Shown here piece after piece: positions 56,327-64,000 of a stretch of DNA of 64,000 bases. The DNA is from Bacteroidia bacterium. Its GTDB lineage: Bacteria; Bacteroidota; Bacteroidia; Chitinophagales; Chitinophagaceae. Within the stretch, counting starts at the first letter, position 1. Every line of letters starts with the position of its first letter. The position numbers and the translations under genes are program-made. The notes below the pieces were generated by a model, which saw nothing but the letters and a program-made list of their open reading frames with translations, searched no databases and was not told the origin of the DNA. The stretch covers positions 124,001 to 188,000 of the forward strand of contig JAUICZ010000001.1 of NCBI GenBank assembly GCA_030429205.1. Direction: 5' to 3'.

Positions 56327-57583
56327 ATGAAATTAATTCAATCTATACTTCTCGCAGCAATCTTATTGCTTCCAACATATATAAATGCACAAACAACATG
56401 GAATAAAAAAAAGGATTTACCTGAAGGTAGAGAAGGTGCGGTATGCTTTAGCTTAAACGGCAAAGTATACTGGGGAGGAGGTACTTCTACCGGACAAACA
56501 ATGGTATTATCCGATTTTTATGAATATGACCCTACGACTAATACATGGAATAAAAAAAACAACATGCCGGAAGAACGCATGTGGGGTGTTTCATTCGCGA
56601 TTAATGGCAAAGGCTATGTTGGTTTAGGTAAAAAGAGTGGGGGTGTAAATAGCGGATACCTTTCAACATTATATGAATATGATGCTGCAAACGATAGCTG
56701 GACTAAAAAAGCTAATTTTCCTCACCCCAATGGAGGCTTAGTACAAAGCTCTGTTTTTGTCATTAATAACAAAGCATATATCCTAGGAGGATACGACGAC
56801 AGTTTTATTCCCCATGGCACACTTTATGAATACGAACCTGCAAGCGACCAATGGACAAAAAAAACAAATTACCCATTAACTATTGGTGTCAACAATTGGG
56901 TAAAAGGACCTTTTGCTTTCAGCATAGGAAACAAAGGTTATATATGCGGTGGAGAAGTTAGAAAAGCATCTGGTATTGGTACTGAAATGACAAAAAAGAG
57001 CTTTGAATACGACCCATCAACCGACACTTGGAAACCTATAGCCGATTTCATTGACACCCCAAGAAGCTTTGGTACTGCTGTTAGTATCGGAAATATTGGA
57101 TATTGCGCTATGGGTTACCACAGAGATGCTAACTTTCAGCCTATATTTCATAAAGAAATATTTGCGTACGAGCCTACGACAAACACATGGAGTAAAATGG
57201 CAAATAATTTTCCGGGTGATGCAAGAGTATGGGCTGTAGCTGCCGTCATTAACAATAAAGCATATGCAGGTGGAGGTTCAGAGCACCAAAGTGCTTATAA
57301 AAAAGACTGGCATGAATTTAAAGTACCGGTTTCAATAAATGACCTGCATAATAGCACCAAGTTTAGGATATTTCCTAACCCTGCATTTGAACAAGTAACA
57401 GTACAAGGTATTGACAAAAACTACAGCTATACTATAAGCAATATACAAGGTCAAGTTGTAATAAATGGAAAGCTCAACAATAATGAAAATAATATTAACC
57501 TGTCGTCACTAAACACAGGAACTTATTTTATTAAGATACAAAGTGAACATGTTTCTATATGGCGAAAAATGGTGAAACTGTAA
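56327..57583 (+). CDS. secreted Kelch-repeat protein with T9SS sorting domain (copy 2)
   Basis: A protein of about 418 residues with signal peptide LIQSILLAAILLLPTYINAQ, Kelch blades of the same type as its neighbour (YDPTTNTWNKKNNMPEERMWGVSFAI, YEPASDQWTKKTNYP, YEPTTNTWSKMANNFP) and a C-terminal T9SS domain (TKFRIFPNPAFEQVTVQGI onward). It is a tandem paralogue of copy 1. The ATG at 56327 was chosen over an in-frame codon 30 bases upstream. Confidence 0.9.
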   Translation: MKLIQSILLAAILLLPTYINAQTTWNKKKDLPEGREGAVCFSLNGKVYWGGGTSTGQTMVLSDFYEYDPTTNTWNKKNNMPEERMWGVSFAINGKGYVGLGKKSGGVNSGYLSTLYEYDAANDSWTKKANFPHPNGGLVQSSVFVINNKAYILGGYDDSFIPHGTLYEYEPASDQWTKKTNYPLTIGVNNWVKGPFAFSIGNKGYICGGEVRKASGIGTEMTKKSFEYDPSTDTWKPIADFIDTPRSFGTAVSIGNIGYCAMGYHRDANFQPIFHKEIFAYEPTTNTWSKMANNFPGDARVWAVAAVINNKAYAGGGSEHQSAYKKDWHEFKVPVSINDLHNSTKFRIFPNPAFEQVTVQGIDKNYSYTISNIQGQVVINGKLNNNENNINLSSLNTGTYFIKIQSEHVSIWRKMVKL

Positions 57584-57609
57584 TAAGAGTAGGGCTTCAC
57601 TAATTACAG

Positions 57610-57639
57610 ACTGCTTGTTTCTACAAGCAGTTTTTTTAT
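57610..57639. terminator. bidirectional intrinsic terminator
   Basis: ACTGCTTGT (57610-57618) pairs with ACAAGCAGT (57623-57631) around a TTCT loop, followed by a T run. It separates the second Kelch gene from the converging di-heme peroxidase gene. Confidence 0.85.
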
Positions 57640-58676
57640 TCTGTTACTTCGTGAAAACGAGTATCTGCAATAAAGCTCTCATCATTCAACGTATTCAAAA
57701 ATGCCAGCAAATCGCTTCGCTGCTGCGCAGTAAGTTGTATGCCATTCTGCAGTTGAGGATCTAATGTTGGAGATTGATGTATACCTGTAGCATAATGGTC
57801 TAATACATCATTTAATGTATTCAATCTTCCATCGTGCATATAAGGTGCCGTATAGGCCAAATTTCTTAACGATGGCACTTTAAATCTATAACGATCTGTA
57901 TCACTTCTGGTTATGCGTATCCTACCTGTATCATTCACACTTGTAGGTGGCAAACCATTGTTCTTAAAAGAGAAATCTGTAAATAAAGGCGCTTTATGAC
58001 AAGAGGCGCAGTTATCATTATATATTTTTAAACCTGCCTGCTCTGATGATGTTAGCGACGCTTCTCCTCTTTTATATTTATCATACTTAGAGTTGTCAGA
58101 AACCATTACACCCATAAACTGAGCCAATGATTTGAATATTCTTTGAGAGTTTACCTCCTCACTACCCCATGCTTCTTTAAACATTCTTCTATATTTATCG
58201 TCTGCACTAACCTTAGCAATAATCGACTCTAAGGTTTCGTCCATTTCAACAGGGTTTTGAATAGGGTTGATCGGCTGACTCTCAAGATGATTTACTCCAC
58301 CATCCCAGAAAAAACTAGTATGCCAGTTCATATTAAATATCGGCGGAGAGTTGCGTGTACCTAATAAGCCGTCTACCCCGTGGCTCAAGTCATGATCTGC
58401 ATGTGCAAATGCAGCAAATGCCTGGTGGCAAGAACCACAAGACACAGAGTTATCTCTAGAGAGTCTCGGGTCATAAAACAACTTTCTTCCTAAGTAGAAC
58501 CCCGCATTGGTAAGCGTATTGTTTTCAAAATTGTAAAATGGAGCGGGCCAGCCTTGTGGCACTTTAAATGTAATATCTTCTACTACAACTTCCGGCGTAA
58601 ATGATGGATCTGGCTTACATGCGGTATATAATACCACCATACTTATAATAACCAGCCTTAATTTTTTTATATTCAT
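57636..58676 (-). CDS. di-heme cytochrome c peroxidase/MauG family lipoprotein (MbnH-like)
   Basis: A 346-residue protein with a lipobox ending at Cys20 (MVVLYTAC) and two heme c motifs, CGSCH at 80-84 and CASCH at 223-227. It follows a MbnP-like gene by 17 bases. MbnH proteins are MauG-like enzymes that oxidise a Trp of their partner MbnP to kynurenine, building a copper site; ordinary CCPs instead reduce peroxide. Pairing with MbnP favours the first role. A TTG in frame at 58685 was rejected for the ATG at 58676. Confidence 0.85.
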   Translation of the reverse strand: MNIKKLRLVIISMVVLYTACKPDPSFTPEVVVEDITFKVPQGWPAPFYNFENNTLTNAGFYLGRKLFYDPRLSRDNSVSCGSCHQAFAAFAHADHDLSHGVDGLLGTRNSPPIFNMNWHTSFFWDGGVNHLESQPINPIQNPVEMDETLESIIAKVSADDKYRRMFKEAWGSEEVNSQRIFKSLAQFMGVMVSDNSKYDKYKRGEASLTSSEQAGLKIYNDNCASCHKAPLFTDFSFKNNGLPPTSVNDTGRIRITRSDTDRYRFKVPSLRNLAYTAPYMHDGRLNTLNDVLDHYATGIHQSPTLDPQLQNGIQLTAQQRSDLLAFLNTLNDESFIADTRFHEVTE

Positions 58677-58693
58677 GATACTCAACTATTCTA

Positions 58694-59449
58694 TTAATCT
58701 ACATGATCGACCCTAAACATATCCGCATAGTTTTCAGCAATTATCCTGGCATTAGTACCTTCGCTTAAAACTTGTCCGGTAGTATATAAATCTATTTTTG
58801 TCGGGGTTTGAAACGCTTCTAAAACATCTGCTGCTAAGTGAATGTTAGGAGTACTGCTACCCACAGTTATTGTTTTACCCAAATCAAGTGTTACCGTTTT
58901 CTGCACCTTATTTTCGCCCTTAAACCCTGCTATGTGATAAAACAAATAATTCGTAGAACTTTTAGGAGATTCGCCTTCTATCATCGTCATGATATACCCC
59001 GTATTCCAATCCCAAAACATACCATGTTTAGGATCTAATGCTCCTGTTTGCGCTCCGCTAACATTGCGTAAACTATCTACACCAATCATAAATTTTACTT
59101 GCGAATAATTCCCTGTCGGTACATTTTTGAAAGTGATTTTTTTTGATTGCGGATCGCTCTCCATAATAAGAACATAACTTTCCTCAATCTTATGTTCTTT
59201 GCCTTGCTCCCCTATCAAAACAAAGTTTGAAAGATAATAATTGAATTTCTTGAACTTTATCGAGTCGTTGTTGGATGTTAAGTACCATTTATCGTCTAAT
59301 ATCAACTCCTCACTTCCGGCTTTGTGCTCTATTTGAAATGTTACATCTCCGCTAGTAGCGGTTGTAGTATCATCAACAGGTGCTGGCTTCTTCTCACATG
59401 CACTCACAAGTAACACAATACCTAACAAGCTTAATAAACGGCTATTCAT
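58694..59449 (-). CDS. MbnP-family copper-binding-type lipoprotein
   Basis: A 251-residue lipoprotein (lipobox LLVSAC, Cys18). The MbnP family core is recognisable: FKKFNYYLSNF, FMIGVDSLRNVSGAQTGALDPKHGMFWDWNTGYIMTMIEG and FYHIAGFKG. The Trp-rich HGMFWDWNTGY region resembles the part of MbnP that is oxidised and binds copper. It is the first gene of a pair with the di-heme protein. No methanobactin precursor or TonB receptor gene is adjacent, so the copper role here is inferred from family only. Confidence 0.82.
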   Translation of the reverse strand: MNSRLLSLLGIVLLVSACEKKPAPVDDTTTATSGDVTFQIEHKAGSEELILDDKWYLTSNNDSIKFKKFNYYLSNFVLIGEQGKEHKIEESYVLIMESDPQSKKITFKNVPTGNYSQVKFMIGVDSLRNVSGAQTGALDPKHGMFWDWNTGYIMTMIEGESPKSSTNYLFYHIAGFKGENKVQKTVTLDLGKTITVGSSTPNIHLAADVLEAFQTPTKIDLYTTGQVLSEGTNARIIAENYADMFRVDHVD

Positions 59450-59502
59450 ATCTTGTCAATTTAGTCTATAAAAATACGAAATATGCGACAAACACCTCCT
59501 TG

Positions 59503-59829
59503 TCACCAACTTAGCTCATCGTCATCAGAGTTCTTATCAAAATGAGTTTTGTATTTAAGACGGGATTTTGCTTTTTCCAACTGGCGATCATAAACCATAT
59601 TAGCCAAAACAGACACTGCTTCATGATGTTGCAACACCTCGTGTAGTTTATGTTCCGGTATATCTATACGATACATGAGTTGAAAGAACTCTTCAGGAGT
59701 TCTTTCTATAAGCTGGCTAAACCGAAGCTCCAGCAGGCGGATAACATCCTCTTTAGAAATACCTTCTTGTATCTCTAAATCAAACTTATCACTCAGCAAC
59801 CTGGTAAGTTCTGCCTGCTCTTTGTGCAT
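59503..59829 (-). CDS. hypothetical acidic helical protein
   Basis: A 108-residue, soluble, mostly helical protein rich in Glu, Leu and Lys. The sequence (ISKEDVIRLLELRFSQLIERTPEEFFQLMYRIDIPEHKLHEVL) contains no recognised domain. It lies 44 bases after the glycyl-tRNA synthetase gene on the same strand and may be the last gene of that transcript. Confidence 0.6.
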   Translation of the reverse strand: MHKEQAELTRLLSDKFDLEIQEGISKEDVIRLLELRFSQLIERTPEEFFQLMYRIDIPEHKLHEVLQHHEAVSVLANMVYDRQLEKAKSRLKYKTHFDKNSDDDELSW

Positions 59830-59873
59830 ATCATAAAGTTACGAAAAGCACCTGCTGAACGTCAATTACGATA

Positions 59874-61307
59874 TTAAAATTGGTTTATCTTATCTAGAAC
59901 AAAGCTCTTAACACTATCCATAGATATACGCTCCTGCTGCATACTGTCTCTATGACGGATAGTAACGGTACCATCTTCTTTTGTCTGATGATCGATCGTA
60001 ATACAGAATGGTGTACCAATAGCATCTTGCCTGCGATAGCGCTTACCGATGGCATTGTTTTGCTCATAAATACATTTGAAATGTGGGCGACATTCGTCCA
60101 TGATCTGATGTGCCAGCTCCGGCAAGCCATCTTTTTTGGTCAGCGGGAAGATACCTAACTTGACAGGCGCTAAATGTGGTGCAAATTTCATTACCACACG
60201 GCTATCTTTCTTATCACCTTCACTCAAATCTTCTTCTGTATATGCCTCACTTAGTACCATCATTACGGTACGGTCAAGGCCAATAGAAGTCTCAATCACA
60301 TACGGCACATAGTGCTTATTCTCTTCTGTATCGAAGTATGTAAGCTTTTTCTTACTAAACTCCTGGTGGCGACTTAAATCAAAATCTGTACGGCTGTGTA
60401 TACCTTCAACTTCTTTAAAACCCCAGTCTGGGAAGTTATATTCAATATCACATGCAGCATCTGCATAGTGTGCCAGCTTTATGTGATCGTGAAAATTGTA
60501 TTGATCTTCAGGCACCCCAAGCGTTTTGTGCCAGTTCATACGCGTTTCTTTCCAGAACTCGTACCACTTCATTTGCTCGCCCGGCTTAACGAAATACTGC
60601 ATCTCCATTTGCTCAAACTCACGCATACGGAAGATAAAACCACGTGCTACGATCTCGTTACGAAAAGCCTTTCCTATTTGCGCTATACCGAATGGGATCT
60701 TCATGCGGCCAGTCTTCTGCACGTTTAGGAAGTTCACAAAAATACCTTGTGCTGTTTCAGGACGCAGGTACACAACATCAGAATCTCCTGCTACTGAACC
60801 CATTTGTGTTCCAAACATCAAGTTAAACTGGCGAATATCTGTCCAGTTAGCAGTGCCACCTACCGGACATTTTATCTCTAACTCTTCAATCAAGCCCTTC
60901 AATCCGTCAAAATCATCATCTGCCAGCATTTTTTCCATCTTCTCCAGCAATGCTTTTTTATCGGCAGCTTCCAGAGTGTCAGCATGGTTTTCTATCAAAT
61001 GGTCTACACGGTAGCGTTTTTTGCTGTCTTTGTTATCTATCATCGGGTCGTTGAAGTTATCAACGTGCCCGCTGGCTTTCCATGTAGTAGGGTGCATAAA
61101 AATGGCAGAATCGATACCTACAATGTTATCATGCAAGCGTGTCATGCTATACCACCAATAATCTTTGATGTTCTTTTTTAGCTCAGCACCATTTTGTCCA
61201 TAGTCATATACAGCCTGTAAACCGTCATATATTTCAGACGATTGAAAAACAAAACCATACTCTTTACAGTGTGCAATAATATCTTGTAGCTTATTCTCGT
61301 TTGCCAT
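59874..61307 (-). CDS. glyS: glycine--tRNA ligase (class II, alpha2 type)
   Basis: A 477-residue dimeric-type glycyl-tRNA synthetase, unlike the alpha2beta2 E. coli enzyme. Class II motif 2 (FRNEIVARGFIFRMREFEQMEMQYF) and motif 3 (ETSIGLDRTVMMVL) are present, and the C-terminal anticodon-binding domain (KLGIFPLTKKDG onward) is complete. It charges tRNA-Gly. The symbol glyS is used loosely; glyQS-type naming also occurs. Confidence 0.95.
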   Translation of the reverse strand: MANENKLQDIIAHCKEYGFVFQSSEIYDGLQAVYDYGQNGAELKKNIKDYWWYSMTRLHDNIVGIDSAIFMHPTTWKASGHVDNFNDPMIDNKDSKKRYRVDHLIENHADTLEAADKKALLEKMEKMLADDDFDGLKGLIEELEIKCPVGGTANWTDIRQFNLMFGTQMGSVAGDSDVVYLRPETAQGIFVNFLNVQKTGRMKIPFGIAQIGKAFRNEIVARGFIFRMREFEQMEMQYFVKPGEQMKWYEFWKETRMNWHKTLGVPEDQYNFHDHIKLAHYADAACDIEYNFPDWGFKEVEGIHSRTDFDLSRHQEFSKKKLTYFDTEENKHYVPYVIETSIGLDRTVMMVLSEAYTEEDLSEGDKKDSRVVMKFAPHLAPVKLGIFPLTKKDGLPELAHQIMDECRPHFKCIYEQNNAIGKRYRRQDAIGTPFCITIDHQTKEDGTVTIRHRDSMQQERISMDSVKSFVLDKINQF

Positions 61308-61363
61308 AATGCGGGCAAAGATAATTGATGTATTTGGTTAATCCATTGTAGCGCCTAAAATCA

Positions 61364-61391
61364 AAAAAGCCTGCTGTTTAGCAGGCTTTTA
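61364..61391. terminator. intrinsic terminator after the PUR-alpha-like gene
   Basis: AAAAGCCTGC (61365-61374) pairs with GCAGGCTTTT (61381-61390) around a TGTTTA loop. Read on the minus strand it follows the DUF3276 gene stop and gives a U run. It separates that gene from glycyl-tRNA synthetase. Confidence 0.85.
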
Positions 61392-61411
61392 AATATAAAA
61401 ATGTTTTAAGA

Positions 61412-61882
61412 TTAAATCTTCCAATCTTCTACGCTACTGTCATCATTATCTGACGATATAGCAGACTCTGCTACTACACTTTCTGAAGCACTATCCTCTG
61501 AAACTGTGCTTTCTGAAGATGCTTGTGTCGTTTCAGACTCGTTGTTTGAGGTATTAGTATTTGGCTTATAATCCTCGTCTTGATCGTGATTGAATGCATC
61601 AAAATCAAAATCAGGCATTAAATCCGTTTTCACGTAATCAACAGTTTCTGTCAAGGCTGCTATAAACTTGTTGAAGTCTTCTTTGTACAGGAACATCTTG
61701 TGTCTGTCATAGCCATTGTCATCAAACCTTTTCTTGCTTTCGGTAATAGTGATGAAGTAGTCGTTGGCACGAGTTGTACGCACATCAAAGAAGTATGTTC
61801 TCCTCTTCCCTGCTCTGATTCTCTTGCTGAAAATACTTTCATTGTTTCTGTTGTCGCCAAAGTTCTTGTTTTCGTACGCCAC
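61412..61882 (-). CDS. PUR-alpha-like DUF3276 nucleic-acid-binding protein
   Basis: A 156-residue protein. The first 90 residues match the Bacteroidota DUF3276 family (IFSKRIRAGKRRTYFFDVRTTRANDYFITITESKKRF), a single PUR repeat that binds single-stranded nucleic acid. The last 60 residues are a low-complexity Ser/Glu/Asp tail, probably disordered. The 194-base gap upstream holds no clear feature. Confidence 0.88.
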   Translation of the reverse strand: MAYENKNFGDNRNNESIFSKRIRAGKRRTYFFDVRTTRANDYFITITESKKRFDDNGYDRHKMFLYKEDFNKFIAALTETVDYVKTDLMPDFDFDAFNHDQDEDYKPNTNTSNNESETTQASSESTVSEDSASESVVAESAISSDNDDSSVEDWKI

Positions 61883-62076
61883 TTTTCTTAGTTTTTTAGA
61901 TCATTTATTGTGTTACATATAATTTTGCTCGCGATGCATATAAACACAAATTTCACGCGCAATGCTACACAAGATATAGTTTTTATTGAAAAAATAATAA
62001 CTCAGCAAAAAAGAAATTAAACGGCTGTAAGTCTTACCAGTAAAGCTTTGGATAGTTTATCGGTTACTACTATCTA

Positions 62077-62733
62077 TCAGTTACTTAAATATTGCATTAG
62101 CCATTCATTCATATTTGCAATTGCTTTTTCTATTTGCCAATTTGCTTTGTTTCGCACTTCCACATAATTAGATATCCCCCTTATCTGCATATAGCTTACC
62201 TGCTTTGCGCTACAAACATAATGTAACGCTATCCCCTCCATACTTTCCACTTGCGGCTGAAATAACTGTAACCTCTTTTGAACAGTTCTATCATTTCCGG
62301 CAACTGTATTTACGGTAATCCCCTTAACGGAAGGCAAAGAGGTATTGTTCTCATTTTCTATTACACCATTGCTATATACAGAGGCAGATCTATCCATAAA
62401 GCCTAATTCAAAAATATCAATGAATTCTTCTTTGTCCTCTGCCCCTAAATCACCATACCTGTCTTGCGCAACAAACACAACACTGCCAAGTCCAATATTC
62501 CGGTCAAAACTACCTGCAATACCCGCTTGTATAACTAAGTCATACTCATCCTTAACCAGCTCTTTTGTAAGAGTATAGGTTGTTTCTAATATACCAACTC
62601 CCCCCACTACCAACTTAACCAAATGCGGTCCAACCTTGTAAAAACCCTCAGAATCTGCTTCCCCACCCTTTTGTATGTGTTTTATCGATGGGCCTATTTC
62701 AGCCACTGTAGCGGTTATCAGCAAAATTTTCAT
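62077..62733 (-). CDS. mqnB: futalosine hydrolase
   Basis: A 218-residue nucleosidase of the PNP/MTAN fold. The pattern ITATVAEIGPS, VVGGVGILETTYTL, LVIQAGIAGSFD and MEGIALHYVCSA with a late ISNYVEVRN fits MqnB. It splits futalosine to dehypoxanthinylfutalosine and hypoxanthine in the alternative menaquinone route. The ATG at 62733 is preferred to a codon at 62766. It is divergent from the PTPS/QueD-like gene across 70 bases. Confidence 0.87.
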   Translation of the reverse strand: MKILLITATVAEIGPSIKHIQKGGEADSEGFYKVGPHLVKLVVGGVGILETTYTLTKELVKDEYDLVIQAGIAGSFDRNIGLGSVVFVAQDRYGDLGAEDKEEFIDIFELGFMDRSASVYSNGVIENENNTSLPSVKGITVNTVAGNDRTVQKRLQLFQPQVESMEGIALHYVCSAKQVSYMQIRGISNYVEVRNKANWQIEKAIANMNEWLMQYLSN

Positions 62734-62751
62734 ACTACAAATAACAACAAT

Positions 62752-62782
62752 TTTGTGCAAACACAATGTAAAGCTAATTTTG
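62752..62782 (+). promoter_or_regulatory. full -33/-7 promoter for the PTPS/QueD-like gene
   Basis: TTTG at 62752-62755 and TAATTTTG at 62775-62782 are separated by 19 bases, an exact match to the Bacteroidota housekeeping promoter pattern. The ATG at 62804 follows 21 bases later. Confidence 0.75.
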
Positions 62783-62803
62783 CACGATAATTTAAAATTA
62801 ACA

Positions 62804-63214
62804 ATGGTTTACCTTACTAGAGTAGAGCACTTTAACGCTGCTCACAAATTGTATAACGAGGATTGGTCTGCAGAGAAAAACCTGGAGGTTTTTGGCAAAT
62901 GTGCCAACCCTAACTGGCATGGGCACAACTATGAACTGTTTGTTACCATTAAGGGAGAACCCCATCCCGAAACAGGATTTGTATTCAATGCAAAAACATT
63001 GGGTTCTTTAATAAGAGATATTATTGTGGAACGTGTAGACCACCGCAATCTGAATGTTGATGTAGACTTCATGAAAGGGAAATTTACAAGTGCAGAGAAT
63101 TTTGCCATTGCTATATGGAATGAGCTGAAACCTCATATAGAAAACGAGGGTGCTCAATTGCACTGCATCAAGCTACAGGAAACCCCACGTATTTACGTAG
63201 AATATTTTGGGTAG
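62804..63214 (+). CDS. 6-pyruvoyltetrahydropterin synthase/QueD family protein
   Basis: A 136-residue pterin synthase. Zinc ligands are His14, His39 and His41, and the nucleophile is Cys33 in FGKCANPNWHGHNY, which resembles eukaryotic PTPS more than E. coli QueD. It uses dihydroneopterin triphosphate, the product of FolE, encoded 24 bases downstream. The product could be 6-pyruvoyltetrahydropterin or the queuosine precursor carboxytetrahydropterin. Longer in-frame starts overlap mqnB and were rejected. Confidence 0.9.
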   Translation: MVYLTRVEHFNAAHKLYNEDWSAEKNLEVFGKCANPNWHGHNYELFVTIKGEPHPETGFVFNAKTLGSLIRDIIVERVDHRNLNVDVDFMKGKFTSAENFAIAIWNELKPHIENEGAQLHCIKLQETPRIYVEYFG

Positions 63215-63238
63215 TATTATTTATTAAATCTTAGACCA

Positions 63239-63835
63239 GTGGCATATAAAAAAACTGAAGAATACGACGAGGCAACTACAGAAAAGCTAATGGAGCAATA
63301 CCGTACTGTCATCACAGAGATAGGCGAAGACCCGGAACGTGAAGGGCTGGTAAAAACTCCTGAAAGAATAGCTAAAGCGTTACAGTTCATAACACAGGGC
63401 TATGATATGGACGCAAAGGCAATTCTTAACTCTGCCAAGTTCGAAGAGTCGTACAGTGAAATGGTGATCGTAAAAGACATTGAACTATACTCCATGTGCG
63501 AACACCACATGCTACCTTTCTTTGGCAAAGCTCATATTGCGTACATACCTAACGGCTACATTACGGGTTTAAGCAAACTGGCACGTGTGGTCGATTGTTT
63601 TGCACGCAGGTTACAGGTGCAAGAACGCATGACGCACCAAATACTGGATGCTATACAAGAAACATTGAACCCGCTGGGCGTTGCAGTAGTTATAGAAGCC
63701 AAGCATTTATGTATGATGATGCGTGGTGTGCAAAAACAAAATAGTGTTACTACTACATCTGCTTTTAGCGGACAGTTTCAATCAGAAGCTACAAGAGCTG
63801 AGTTTATGAAGCTGATCACATCAGACCTTCATTAA
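63239..63835 (+). CDS. folE: GTP cyclohydrolase I
   Basis: A 198-residue FolE starting at GTG 63239. The zinc site and active site are visible in [20 protein letters not shown] and in [11 protein letters not shown], and the C-terminus EFMKLI is typical. It converts GTP to dihydroneopterin triphosphate for folate, and here probably also for the adjacent pterin synthase. No closer ATG fits the family N-terminus. Confidence 0.96.
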   Translation: MAYKKTEEYDEATTEKLMEQYRTVITEIGEDPEREGLVKTPERIAKALQFITQGYDMDAKAILNSAKFEESYSEMVIVKDIELYSMCEHHMLPFFGKAHIAYIPNGYITGLSKLARVVDCFARRLQVQERMTHQILDAIQETLNPLGVAVVIEAKHLCMMMRGVQKQNSVTTTSAFSGQFQSEATRAEFMKLITSDLH

Positions 63836-63858
63836 TTTTCCGAAATCGTATTTTAGTT

Positions 63859-63866
63859 TACATTTG
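63859..63866 (+). promoter_or_regulatory. -7 promoter box upstream of the tRNA-like sequence
   Basis: TACATTTG matches TAnnTTTG 12 bases upstream of the tRNA-like 5' end at 63879, a spacing suited to a tRNA transcript. No clear -33 box is seen. Confidence 0.45.
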
Positions 63867-63878
63867 CAGCCCACTGTT

Positions 63879-63927
63879 CGGGAAGTGGCGCAGCTCGGTA
63901 GCGCATCACGCAGGGCGTGAGGATCGC
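63879..63927 (+). pseudogene. 5' part of a tRNA-Pro-like gene, degenerate and interrupted
   Basis: CGGGAAG (63879-63885) is a typical proline-tRNA 5' acceptor strand, followed by TG, a D arm GCGC...GCGC (63888-63904) with AGCTCGGTA loop, and a 5-bp anticodon-like stem TCACG/CGTGA (63906-63910, 63916-63920). The loop between is only 5 bases (CAGGG), two short of normal. After GGATCGC the T arm and 3' acceptor strand are missing and a GIY-YIG reading frame begins instead. It looks like a tRNA remnant at an insertion boundary. A complete tRNA may lie beyond the window. Confidence 0.5.
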
Positions 63928-63935
63928 AAATTACC

Positions 63936-64000
63936 ATGAAAGTATACATGTACATATTATATAGTAAATCACTACAAAAATATTACGCAGGTATCAGCAA
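63936..64000 (+). CDS. start of a GIY-YIG family nuclease (cut by the window end)
   Basis: The frame from ATG 63936 begins MKVYMYILYSKSLQKYYAGIS and runs off the window. VYMYILYS and KYYAGIS are the opening strands of the GIY-YIG (UvrC N-terminal-like) nuclease domain, with YAG in place of YVG. Single-domain proteins of this type are common in Bacteroidota next to tRNA genes. It abuts a broken tRNA-Pro-like sequence by about 9 bases. Confidence 0.65.
   Translation, partial: MKVYMYILYSKSLQKYYAGIS

Noticed and set aside
61883-62076. TAATTTTG box at 61920-61927 on the plus strand with no gene behind it
   Set aside because: It could mark an antisense RNA to mqnB, but no -33 box, terminator or conserved fold is seen; such 8-mers occur by chance in AT-rich DNA.

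Overview
The window looks like chromosomal DNA of a Bacteroidota bacterium, most likely of the Chitinophagales/Chitinophagaceae type (inference from gene content, not from a marker-gene comparison). The signs are low GC, type IX secretion (T9SS) sorting domains on many secreted proteins, PorV/PorQ/PorE-like outer-membrane proteins, a SusC-like TonB receptor, menaquinone synthesis by the futalosine route (mqnB), almost no Shine-Dalgarno sequences, and repeated TAnnTTTG (-7) promoter boxes. Genes are packed tightly on both strands. No gap without a gene exceeds 300 bases; the longest is 13197-13475, between the divergent atpB and pckA.

Layout. 90-2651: a BlaI/BlaR1-like repressor and membrane-protease pair, then a small secreted protein that is a paralogue of the BlaR1-like C-terminal domain. 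2697-5338: an M49 peptidase lipoprotein and a divergent unknown lipoprotein. 5535-8870: a T9SS-exported thermolysin-like protease. 8975-13196: the ATP synthase operon atpB-E-F-H-A, closed by a terminator and lacking atpG. 13476-22054: pckA, a polytopic protein, an M28 peptidase, an AlkA-like glycosylase, gcvT, a GT-C-like membrane protein and pyrH. 22103-24090: an SRPBCC protein, a CarH-like B12-dependent MerR photoreceptor-repressor and an ECF sigma factor. 24091-27634: a beta-helix lipoprotein, a SAM hydrolase-family protein, an ABM protein, a HIT protein and greA. 27720-36722: a three-gene outer-membrane operon (TonB receptor, 1325-residue surface protein, PorV-like barrel). 36846-42952: a hydroxyacid dehydrogenase, rsmA, an M17 aminopeptidase, pdxA and a THUMP methyltransferase. 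42977-48874: small membrane proteins, a DUF2130 protein, a PorE-like OmpA protein, fabI and porQ. 48840-57583: a TerC protein, two tandem M1 aminopeptidases, an HTH regulator with small genes, and two tandem Kelch proteins. 57636-63835: an MbnH/MbnP-like pair, glycyl-tRNA synthetase, a PUR-alpha-like protein, mqnB, a PTPS/QueD-family protein and folE. 63879-64000: a tRNA-Pro-like 5' fragment running straight into the start of a GIY-YIG nuclease gene.

How the genes work together. Much of the window serves the cell envelope. Six secreted proteins carry or appear to carry T9SS C-terminal domains (the M4 protease, both M1 peptidases, both Kelch proteins and the 1325-residue surface protein), and the window also encodes PorQ, a PorV-like barrel and a PorE-like OmpA protein, which belong to or resemble that export and attachment machinery.

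The most notable candidate system is the light/B12 module at 22103-24090. The MerR-type protein keeps the CarH W-x9-EH motif and the cobalamin-ligand His. Two 37-bp inverted-repeat modules with the same half-site (TTTTGTTTAA) lie directly upstream of the ECF sigma gene, one of them covering its -7 promoter box, and no carotenoid genes are nearby. Other points of interest are the start codon buried in an 18-bp hairpin at 1952-1999, the atpE-atpF hairpin, the MbnP/MbnH-like copper-type pair, and the tRNA/GIY-YIG junction at the right edge.
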